A DNA stretch of 47,677 bases from a virus, in the IMG/VR virus record IMGVR_UViG_3300046830_000109, positions 1 to 47,677 of that record. The stretch is one strand, 5' to 3'. The notes beneath the pieces are model-generated. The model searched no databases. It was not told the DNA's origin and saw nothing but the letters and a program-made list of their open reading frames with translations. Positions 42,831 through 47,677 of the stretch are shown here, piece by piece; position 1 is the stretch's first letter, and each line of letters starts with the position of its first letter. Position numbers and translations under genes: made by a program.

Positions 42831-43271
42831 TTATATGGGCACGAGTCTATCTCTAGGTATGCCACCTGCTCTAACATGGGTCAACATGTCATCTCCACCA
42901 AATCCAGATTCAACTTGAGTAGCAGGCTCATCTAAATCAGCGGCTCTGACCCCTACGATACCAGTACTTTCTTTAGGAATACCTAACTGCTGGGCTCTAC
43001 GCTGTAAGAATTGCTCTACTGCTTCTCTATTTGGACTAGTATAAGTGACTTTTTCAGGAATATTTTGCCTCATCTCTACAGGATAATGTTTCTTACTACG
43101 CTTTTTTGCAGGCGGGTCTATACCTGTTCGCATAACTCCGGGCATGTCCATAGTACCATGATATTCAGTTACAGGTCCATAAGAAGAGGGGAAGTCAGGG
43201 TGAAACTCACCGAGTTCTGTTTGGCGTTTCAGCAAAATCCACCAATCATCCTTGATATGGCTATCGCTCAT
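42831..43271 (-). CDS. Tagged ADP-ribosyltransferase-fold protein
   Basis: 146 residues, ATG 43271. Residues 5-15 are a variant tag (HIKDDWWILLKRQ). The rest follows the ART/Tpt1-like order: YHGT at 37-40 (first NAD-binding motif, His), a Gly-Ile-Asp-Pro-Pro turn, VTYTSPNREAVEQFLQRRA at 75-93 (second motif and helix), IVGVRAADLDEP strand at 105-116, and HVRAGGIPRDRLVPI at the end, typical of the closing strand of such domains. The third catalytic Glu/Gln was not pinned down. T4 packages the ART Alt in its head and injects it; a similar role is inferred. Alternative: inactive ART-fold structural protein. Confidence 0.55.
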   Translation of the reverse strand: MSDSHIKDDWWILLKRQTELGEFHPDFPSSYGPVTEYHGTMDMPGVMRTGIDPPAKKRSKKHYPVEMRQNIPEKVTYTSPNREAVEQFLQRRAQQLGIPKESTGIVGVRAADLDEPATQVESGFGGDDMLTHVRAGGIPRDRLVPI

Positions 43272-43290
43272 GCATACGCTACGCTAATCT

Positions 43291-43300
43291 AAATAAAAAA
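43291..43300 (-). promoter_or_regulatory. TATA-like / T-rich element before ART gene
   Basis: TTTTTTATTT on the minus strand at 20-29 nt before ATG 43271. Spacing and absence of a ribosome site fit a leaderless archaeal promoter. The same T tract follows the inverted repeat 43303-43376, so it could serve as a terminator for the upstream gene. Confidence 0.4.
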
Positions 43301-43302
43301 GG

Positions 43303-43376
43303 TGGCGGCTACCAGAAAAGAAACACACACAAGAGGTAGGAATGAGATTGTTACTAAAAGAAAACAGTAGCCGCCA
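43303..43376. repeat. Inverted repeat with 10-bp stem
   Basis: TGGCGGCTAC at 43303-43312 is the exact reverse complement of GTAGCCGCCA at 43367-43376; flanking AGGT/ACCT can extend the stem past a small bulge. The 54-nt loop is AC- and A-rich and holds no gene. Read on the minus strand the second arm is followed by six T. Candidates: terminator of the upstream small genes, or a structured small RNA. Confidence 0.5.
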
Positions 43377-43406
43377 AACCTGCGTTGAAAAACTGATATA
43401 AATAAC

Positions 43407-43553
43407 TTACTTCATTGTTTTGTCACATTTTATACAAAACCAAGCAAATCCTTTGAAAGCATTATCTTTTTTGATATACAGTCGCTTAGTCGGATGGTGG
43501 TTGCAATATTTGCACTTCGGACTAGGTCGCTTGCCCTTAGTCTGTTTTATCAT
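43407..43553 (-). CDS. Small zinc-ribbon protein (48 aa)
   Basis: 49 codons from ATG 43553 to TAA 43407, GGAG about 10 nt upstream. Basic start (MIKQTKGKRPSPK), then two Cys pairs: KCKYCNHHPTKRLY and WFCIKCDKTMK, a compact single-zinc fold. Overlaps the preceding membrane-protein gene by 17 nt. Reading frame, cysteine spacing and ribosome site argue for a real gene of unknown function. Confidence 0.6.
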   Translation of the reverse strand: MIKQTKGKRPSPKCKYCNHHPTKRLYIKKDNAFKGFAWFCIKCDKTMK

Positions 43554-43707
43554 TTTTCAAACTCTCCATAGCATTATATCTCAGAACTCTGACCATCGAT
43601 GATAAGTCATTGATTTCAGATTGCGCTGTTTCTAACCGCTTAGCCAAAGTGTAAGTCGCTAAGCATAATCCGAGTAAGCACAAACCTACTACGAGGTCCC
43701 AGAACAT
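43537..43707 (-). CDS. Small membrane-anchored coiled-coil protein (56 aa)
   Basis: 57 codons from ATG 43707 to TAA 43537. One N-terminal transmembrane segment (FWDLVVGLCLLGLCLATYTL) and a coiled-coil tail (AKRLETAQSEINDLSSMVRV). Size and topology resemble small phage lysis or envelope-associated proteins, but no function can be assigned. No clear ribosome site or TATA box; lies 41 bases after the tagged 425-residue gene. Confidence 0.5.
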   Translation of the reverse strand: MFWDLVVGLCLLGLCLATYTLAKRLETAQSEINDLSSMVRVLRYNAMESLKNDKTD

Positions 43708-43748
43708 GGTTATGGGTTAGTGATACCATACTTGAACTTTGGTGTCAC

Positions 43749-45026
43749 TTAAAGCCTAACTCTATTCTTATTTGCTTGTCTGTCAGCGATTGCTCTTTCT
43801 GTTGTTGCTCTTAATCTGTCAGCAACTGCTCTCTTTTCATCAGCAGTCACTGGCGCTGCGTCTAGTTTGTCGTAGTATTCTTGTAAGATTTGTGGGTCTA
43901 CGCCTAAAACAGGGTTACCCATTTCGTCTACTTCACCTGTCGGTACCATAGCCTGTCGACCCATTTCTTCAATGTCCACAGGTGTAACACCTGTCATCGA
44001 CATCGCACCGCTGGGAGTAAACATAAGATTACCTTCTTTGTCAACATTCTGTGCTAAGAATTGACCAGTACTTGGTCTATAGACTGGTCTGTCACCTTGG
44101 TATTCGTCAGCGCCCTGCCTACTTGCTTTTGGATTAAATGTCGGAGGCTCAGGATTTTCTGTAATCTCTTGCATAATTCTTGAAGCCATCTCAGGGCCAT
44201 ACATATCAGTGAACAAGTCCTCTTGGTTTTCCAACTGTTCCATGCGAGCGTCGTAAGCGACACTACCCGGCTTGAGTGTTTCTTTGAATTTCTTTGGCTG
44301 GGCAATCATACTGACCTTTTCTGGCGGAGTATAATCTGCTCCCATTTGAGCAGCGACATCTGCTAATACATCACTGGTCTTTTCAGCCTGAGTTTTGAAC
44401 TCACGCTTGTCTGGATTTCTATCGAGTGCTGCGTAACTTCTTCGTTTGAAACCTTTGCCACTTCTTGGCATGGTCACGATACCTTCTACATTTCCTCGCT
44501 TGACTCTTATCTTATTACGCACACCAAGTTCGCCAGTTTCTGGGTCAATCACATTTTGCTTCTGACTCGGTGTCCTACTTGAAGTATCTAGTCTAAGACC
44601 TCGTTGACCTGTGCCACCAAGCATCCTTTTTGCAGCATCCTCAAGACTATTACCCCCACCTGCTGCTCTTCTCTCACCCGGACTTTGGAAGCCTTCTGCT
44701 AATCGTGTTGTACCCAGTGCCCTAGGCTTACCCGTATCTGGGTCAGCAACAGTTGTATCAGCAAGCATGGCCTGCGCTTGACGCTGTGCTATCAGTTCAT
44801 CTGACAATCCTTCCTCCCGCATTCTTGCTGCTTCGGCTTGCTGTTGTTCTCTTGTGAGTTGCGGCACATCACTTGGAAGCACTCTTTCTACGCCCTTTCT
44901 GCCGCCTGCCGTAAAAAATACATTAGGGTTAACCGTCATACCACCAGAGTAGTCTTCACCCATTCCCATGAGTTGTTCTTCTGGTCGGGCTTTCAAAAGG
45001 CTCCATGCTTGCTCGAATGCTGTCAT
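43749..45026 (-). CDS. Tagged cargo protein, large and mostly flexible
   Basis: 425 residues, ATG 45026; AGGTGA ending the preceding micro-ORF is its ribosome site. The tag is N-terminal (MTAFEQAWSLLKARPEE), the best match to consensus. The body is charged, Gly/Pro/Gln-rich and probably flexible (VPQLTREQQQAEAARMREEG, GVRNKIRVKRGNVEGIVTMP), with a helical C terminus (KRAVADRLRATTERAIADRQ). No domain recognised. Candidate internal virion protein. Confidence 0.55.
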   Translation of the reverse strand: MTAFEQAWSLLKARPEEQLMGMGEDYSGGMTVNPNVFFTAGGRKGVERVLPSDVPQLTREQQQAEAARMREEGLSDELIAQRQAQAMLADTTVADPDTGKPRALGTTRLAEGFQSPGERRAAGGGNSLEDAAKRMLGGTGQRGLRLDTSSRTPSQKQNVIDPETGELGVRNKIRVKRGNVEGIVTMPRSGKGFKRRSYAALDRNPDKREFKTQAEKTSDVLADVAAQMGADYTPPEKVSMIAQPKKFKETLKPGSVAYDARMEQLENQEDLFTDMYGPEMASRIMQEITENPEPPTFNPKASRQGADEYQGDRPVYRPSTGQFLAQNVDKEGNLMFTPSGAMSMTGVTPVDIEEMGRQAMVPTGEVDEMGNPVLGVDPQILQEYYDKLDAAPVTADEKRAVADRLRATTERAIADRQANKNRVRL

Positions 45027-45032
45027 TGTTGT

Positions 45033-45104
45033 TCACCTGTGTGCATCATGTTTGGCCGGGTTCGCCTTCAAGAATGTCCAAGCCTCGTCAAAAGCCCCCG
45101 CCAT
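45033..45104 (-). CDS. 23-residue tag-only micropeptide
   Basis: ATG 45104 to TGA 45033. The peptide consists of the tag and little more: MAGAFDEAWTFLKANP, then seven residues. It lies between the HMG-CoA lyase-like gene (17 nt before) and the tagged 425-residue gene (6 nt after), and its last codons form the ribosome site of the latter. A TTTTATCT box sits 21-28 nt before the ATG, giving a possible leaderless transcript. It could be a leader for translational coupling, a remnant of a lost cargo gene, or a true packaged peptide. Confidence 0.55.
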   Translation of the reverse strand: MAGAFDEAWTFLKANPAKHDAHR

Positions 45105-45121
45105 AGTCGGGCTAGAGCAAA

Positions 45122-45949
45122 CTAAGATAAAAGAACATTGGTAAGCGCACGAGCAATACGAGCAGCATCAGCGAGGTCTCCTTCCTGCAATCCACAATCG
45201 AAACCCCATGCGTTTAGATGGCGCACCAAGGTCTGGGTACTCAAGTTAGCCCCACTACCCTCAGCAAACGGACAACCACCTAGACCGTTGATGCTGCTGT
45301 CAAATTCTTTGATGCCACTAAGTAAGCCACTTCTTACTAAGGACACTGCTCTGGATTCGTCACCTTTGTGATGCAAATGAAGGGCTGGTACAAGGCCTTC
45401 GTCGAGTGCCATCTCAGCCCAAAGCGCAATCTCTTGATGACTCGCTACACCAATGGTGTCAGACAAAACCACAGTATCACCGAACATCTTAGCATCTCGT
45501 AAACAAGAAAGCATAGTCTGTGGCTTAACAATACCACTGTGAGGGCTACCAAAAGCCATACTGATGTAAACTCTAACATTTTCTTTGGGCACCTTGTCCA
45601 TGAAAGTTTTGTACATCAAAACGATTTCTTGCCGTGTCTTACCCATGTTGTTGATATTGAAAGTCTCACAAGGACTAAAAACGATGTTCATCTTTTCAAC
45701 ACCTGCTTTTACTGCCCTATCGTAGCCCCGCTTGTTCATCACAAGCCCAGCACCAAAGCCAGTAAACACCTTTTCTGCATCAGCCATTTGAGGTAAACGC
45801 TTGGGATGAGCGAAACTTACCTCTTCGATGTTCTCTATACCTGCTCTATAGAGTGCATTGATGAGGTTCTTTTTGTCGTCTGTGTCGATGATATGCTCAA
45901 GATATTGTAAACCGTCACGAGGGCCGACCTCATAGACGGTTACTTTCAT
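45122..45949 (-). CDS. HMG-CoA lyase-like enzyme (DRE-TIM metallolyase)
   Basis: 275 residues, ATG 45949 overlapping the upstream stop. Motifs of the HMG-CoA lyase family are intact: EVGPRDGLQ with Arg11 and Asp12, VSFAHPKRLPQMADAE, VYISMAFGSPHSG, LSDTIGV, metal ligands His191 and His193 in LHLHHKG, and the mobile-loop NGLGGCPFAEGSGANLST with Cys226 and Asn235 nine residues apart, as in characterised lyases. The family splits HMG-CoA into acetoacetate and acetyl-CoA. In archaea HMG-CoA feeds mevalonate and membrane isoprenoid synthesis, so a viral copy could redirect host lipid or carbon flow (inference). It lacks the tag. A related 3-hydroxyacyl-CoA or keto-acid substrate is possible. Confidence 0.75.
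   Translation of the reverse strand: MKVTVYEVGPRDGLQYLEHIIDTDDKKNLINALYRAGIENIEEVSFAHPKRLPQMADAEKVFTGFGAGLVMNKRGYDRAVKAGVEKMNIVFSPCETFNINNMGKTRQEIVLMYKTFMDKVPKENVRVYISMAFGSPHSGIVKPQTMLSCLRDAKMFGDTVVLSDTIGVASHQEIALWAEMALDEGLVPALHLHHKGDESRAVSLVRSGLLSGIKEFDSSINGLGGCPFAEGSGANLSTQTLVRHLNAWGFDCGLQEGDLADAARIARALTNVLLS
45125..45133 (-). promoter_or_regulatory. TATA-like box before the micropeptide
   Basis: CTTTTATCT on the minus strand, 21-29 nt before ATG 45104 and partly within the end of the lyase gene. Same spacing and similar sequence as the boxes before 42794 and 43271; no ribosome site precedes the ATG. Confidence 0.45.
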
Positions 45950-46122
45950 TCAATCCCCTTCCTCATACCGTGAAAGCAGGACTTGTGGAATTCTTCTATC
46001 TCTTCTTCACTACTAAAGACTTTGAAGTCAGTAGTTTCTTCATTAATAATCATGTACCAAGCCCAAACATAGCCCACCAAAAGGGCTACCAAAAAGTATC
46101 CAAGTAATTCAACGCCACTCAT
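45946..46122 (-). CDS. Small membrane protein (58 aa)
   Basis: Start taken at ATG 46122, since a TTTAATTTTTA box lies 20-30 nt upstream; ATG 46188 is the longer in-frame start. One transmembrane segment (GVELLGYFLVALLVGYVWAW) then an acidic cytosolic or external tail (FSSEEEIEEFHKSCFHGMRK). It overlaps the lyase start (ATGA), so the two are co-translated. Function unknown; could recruit the lyase to the membrane (speculative). Confidence 0.5.
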   Translation of the reverse strand: MSGVELLGYFLVALLVGYVWAWYMIINEETTDFKVFSSEEEIEEFHKSCFHGMRKGIE

Positions 46123-46141
46123 GTACGAGCCTAAAGCAGTG

Positions 46142-46152
46142 TAAAAATTAAA
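46142..46152 (-). promoter_or_regulatory. TATA-like box before the cargo operon
   Basis: TTTAATTTTTA on the minus strand, 20-30 nt before ATG 46122. It is a plausible first promoter of the cargo operon, again with leaderless spacing and no ribosome site. Confidence 0.45.
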
Positions 46153-46153
46153 C

Positions 46154-46261
46154 TTATTGGTCTGACACGCTTTCAATCCGGCTATCATACATATTATACC
46201 GTTTCAAATATTCGTAAATTGAGTTAGCATCATAAGGGCCTTTTCCATCTATATAGCCCAT
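46154..46261 (-). CDS. Possible 35-residue protein
   Basis: ATG 46261 to TAA 46154: begins MGYIDGKGPYDANSIYEYLK and continues RYNMYDSRIESVSDQ. The composition is protein-like (aromatic, mixed charge), and the frame stays open upstream through a basic stretch (RKLFGIPKKP) without an ATG. No ribosome site. It may be a small real gene or the remnant of a longer one whose 5' part is now the control region. Confidence 0.3.
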   Translation of the reverse strand: MGYIDGKGPYDANSIYEYLKRYNMYDSRIESVSDQ

Positions 46262-46330
46262 CGGTTTCTTTGGTATACCAAAAAGTTTTCTGAAAATTTT
46301 TTTTCTGGAGCGCCGTGTGCGTTTAAAGGA

Positions 46331-46441
46331 GTCTAAACTGCCGTCTAAACTGCATTCCTCCGTCTAAACTGGCCGTCTAAACTGCCGTCTCCTGTTCTAT
46401 AGAACGGTGTACTGCGTCATCTAAACTGGCTGTCTAAACTG
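46331..46441. repeat. Iteron-like array of GTCTAAACTG
   Basis: Five exact copies of GTCTAAACTG at 46331, 46343, 46362, 46375 and 46432, and one copy with A in first position at 46419, all in the same orientation. Start-to-start distances are 12, 19, 13, 44 and 13. Such clustered short direct repeats are typical of initiator-protein or repressor binding sites. Confidence 0.75.
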
Positions 46442-46569
46442 AATCCCACGGGTACGGGTCGCATGTGAGGCGTACGCCTGTCGTGCATGAGGGGCGGGCG
46501 CACATCACGCTAGGTATTCGCCTGAGAATCAAAGCCCCATGCGTATGCGTGAGAGTGTGAGCGAGCCGT

Positions 46570-46612
46570 GTGTAACACCCGCACCAATGTGAGCCACCTG
46601 CCTGTGTTACAC
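46570..46612. repeat. Inverted repeat GTGTAACAC / GTGTTACAC
   Basis: GTGTAACAC at 46570-46578 is the reverse complement of GTGTTACAC at 46604-46612, with 25 nt between. It lies in the GC-rich part of the control region. Possible protein binding site or hairpin. Confidence 0.5.
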
Positions 46613-46647
46613 GCCCCTGTGTGAGCCGCCCCCCTGTGTTCGTCTAG

Positions 46648-46698
46648 GTGGGTGAGTGGGTGGCTGTCGTCGGTGGGGCGTGCTACGCACTCACCCAC
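46648..46698. repeat. Inverted repeat, 11-bp arms
   Basis: GTGGGTGAGTG at 46648-46658 is the exact reverse complement of CACTCACCCAC at 46688-46698; the 29-nt spacer is GC-rich. A strong hairpin or cruciform can form. Confidence 0.6.
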
Positions 46699-46815
46699 TC
46701 ATATGGGTGGAACTGTACATACATTCATCTTCTTACGCACCCGTCTAAACCCATACATCTAAACTACTACAGGACTACGAGAGCAGGCTTTTCAGTCCAC
46801 CGAATAGAGAGTTCC

Positions 46816-46823
46816 TTTATAAA
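46816..46823 (+). promoter_or_regulatory. Archaeal TATA box TTTATAAA
   Basis: TTTATAAA centred in the palindrome CCTTTATAAAGG (46814-46825) upstream of the rightward gene. It matches the archaeal consensus; transcription would begin about 25 nt downstream, near 46848, giving a leader of about 90 nt that includes a C-rich tract (46860-46876) before the ribosome site. Confidence 0.6.
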
Positions 46824-46938
46824 GGGGTTAAGAAGTGATGTCCCAGCAATCTTTGCTACTCCCCCCTCCCCCCTTCCCTCCTTGGGATGGTGTGGTATGG
46901 TGGGTTGTGGCATGGGTTGCACAGGAGATGTGAAAGAA

Positions 46939-47613
46939 ATGAATACACAAATGCCAAGTTATGCAATGCAGATGAATAAAATGAACGCTACCCTAACAGG
47001 TTTCATGCGTAGTAGGAAAGGTAAGATTGACTTACCTATCAAGCGTGATGAGTTCCTGAATGATGGTGCTATTGAATGGACAGTAGGATACGACAAAGAG
47101 AACACTATGAACACCTTTACTCGTGCTGAAATCGTACAAGGTCTTACCAATGCGATTGGTAGAGCGAAACAATACGGGCCTAAGAAAGTCACAGGCTCCA
47201 TACCTGCCGAACCTAACAACGCAGGCATCAAGAATGTCCTAGGTCTGTCTCATATCGTAGGTGGCGACGGTGTCAATGCAGGTAAGAGAGTTCCGGCTCT
47301 ATTCCATTGCCTTGCGGCTGCCCGTAAGAAAATCAGGAACGCTGCTAAATCTGAGGCGAGTGCTAACGCTCTTAGCCTAGCCCAGAAACTCGGTACTGCT
47401 GTCGGCTTTGTGACCATCACAGGTCGAGGTAAGAACAAAGTCGTTACTCTTTCCGAGCCATATGCAGACATCAAATCTGCTGTGCGTGGTTACTGCCGAA
47501 CCAAGTGGACATCCTCATGGTGGGAAACAACCCCAGACATGAAGAACGCTCGCAAGGCTGAGGCCATGAACAACATTTCCAACTACAACGACCTCAAGAA
47601 AAAGTATTCTTGA
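46939..47613 (+). CDS. Hypothetical basic protein, rightward gene
   Basis: 224 residues from ATG 46939, chosen because GGAG lies 11 nt upstream and because the archaeal TATA box at 46816 would start the transcript after the longer in-frame ATG at 46648. Basic protein: TLTGFMRSRKGKIDLPIKRD, TRAEIVQGLTNAIGRAKQYG, ALFHCLAAARKKIRNAAKSE, LAQKLGTAVGFVTITGRGKN and a Trp-containing end (CRTKWTSSWWETTPDMKNAR). No family recognised. Being alone, divergent from the operons and next to the repeat array, it may be a regulator or DNA-binding replication protein (inference). Confidence 0.55.
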   Translation: MNTQMPSYAMQMNKMNATLTGFMRSRKGKIDLPIKRDEFLNDGAIEWTVGYDKENTMNTFTRAEIVQGLTNAIGRAKQYGPKKVTGSIPAEPNNAGIKNVLGLSHIVGGDGVNAGKRVPALFHCLAAARKKIRNAAKSEASANALSLAQKLGTAVGFVTITGRGKNKVVTLSEPYADIKSAVRGYCRTKWTSSWWETTPDMKNARKAEAMNNISNYNDLKKKYS

Positions 47614-47677
47614 GTAACCCCCCAACCGTACCCGAACCGCACCGGGTAGGCAAATATGTGCGGTAACCTCATACAAC
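47614..47677 (+). other. Short intergenic end with weak hairpin
   Basis: After the TGA at 47611-47613 a 6-bp stem (TACCCG at 47629-47634, CGGGTA at 47643-47648) with an 8-nt loop is present, without a T tract. No gene is seen in the remaining bases. Confidence 0.3.

Larger units (their letters stand above)
46262..46815. other. Non-coding control region
   Basis: About 550 bases with no convincing gene, lying between the leftward and rightward transcription units. The left third carries the GTCTAAACTG repeat array. The central 46441-46700 is clearly GC- and TG-richer than the rest of the window and holds two inverted repeats. Two more partial repeats (GTCTAAAC at 46743-46750 and ATCTAAACTA at 46757) follow. 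Candidate origin of replication, packaging site or genome terminus. Confidence 0.5.

Noticed and set aside
45946-46188. Longer 80-residue form of the small membrane protein
   Set aside because: The first 22 codons overlap the TATA-like box and the candidate 35-residue frame; ATG 46122 fits the promoter spacing better, although the long form cannot be excluded.
46331-46441. CRISPR array
   Set aside because: Units are only 10 bp with irregular gaps of 2-34 nt; no spacers of uniform size and no cas genes.
46510-46698. Minus-strand frame in the GC-rich region
   Set aside because: His/Ala/Thr-rich product from the low-complexity TG/AC repeats, no ribosome site, covers the inverted repeats.
46648-46938. 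N-terminal extension of the rightward gene
   Set aside because: The promoter TATA box lies inside the extension and the ribosome site points to ATG 46939; the extension composition is unlike protein.
1-47677. Provirus in a cellular genome
   Set aside because: No integrase, attachment site, tRNA or clear cellular gene was seen; the lyase is flanked by viral-type genes on both sides.

Overview
The window reads as about 48 kb of a tailed double-stranded DNA virus (Caudoviricetes type, HK97-fold capsid) that infects an archaeon, most likely a marine one. The virus assignment rests on a complete packaging and head block on the minus strand: large terminase, portal, prohead protease fused to a scaffold, and major capsid protein. 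The archaeal assignment rests on TATA-box promoters, several of them 20-30 nt before an ATG with no ribosome binding site (leaderless type), on a palindromic TTTATAAA promoter at the right end, and on many zinc-ribbon proteins. A marine host such as Marine Group II/Poseidoniales or a thaumarchaeon is inference. No host genes, tRNA, integrase or CRISPR array were seen. The window is probably part of a larger genome, because no replication genes are present and the leftmost gene runs off the edge.

Layout, in the direction of minus-strand transcription. (1) 46.9-46.15 kb: non-coding, partly GC-rich control region with six copies of GTCTAAACTG and two inverted repeats. It separates a rightward gene of unknown function (46939-47613) from the leftward array. 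(2) 46.1-38.9 kb, cargo region: a small membrane protein, an HMG-CoA lyase-like enzyme, a 23-residue peptide, and a run of small, mostly basic or Cys-rich proteins. Many carry a recurring short motif of the form (F/M)-(E/D)-x-A-W-x-x-L-K at or near the N terminus. One of them looks like an ADP-ribosyltransferase-fold protein. The region ends in a hairpin. (3) 38.8-35.3 kb: AT-rich promoter, then three membrane proteins, a membrane-anchored Ras/Arf-like small GTPase, a zinc protein and a Met/Gln-rich protein. (4) 35.3-15.3 kb: one inverted Cys-rich gene, a duplicated Zn-HTH protein (candidate small terminase), three large virion-type proteins, large terminase, a LAGLIDADG fusion protein, portal, small coiled-coil proteins, a giant protein of about 1860 residues with a degenerate ligase-like region, protease-scaffold and capsid protein. 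(5) 15.3-1 kb: decoration candidate, HeH/SAP protein, four tandem paralogues ending in IGKR/IGRR, head-tail adaptor, tail terminator, tube, chaperones, a very short tape-measure-like protein, and large adhesin/baseplate-type proteins with LamG domains.

Working model (inference): the A-W-x-x-L-K motif is a capsid-targeting signal comparable to the short N-terminal signal of T4 internal proteins. It would load cargo proteins into the prohead for delivery with the DNA and might be processed by the encoded prohead protease. The tagged ADP-ribosyltransferase-like protein would then parallel T4 Alt. The tag family, the GTPase/membrane block and the HMG-CoA lyase are the three most promising new elements. 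Most minus-strand structural genes overlap or are spaced by a few bases and have GGAG/GGTGA ribosome binding sites, so they form long operons.
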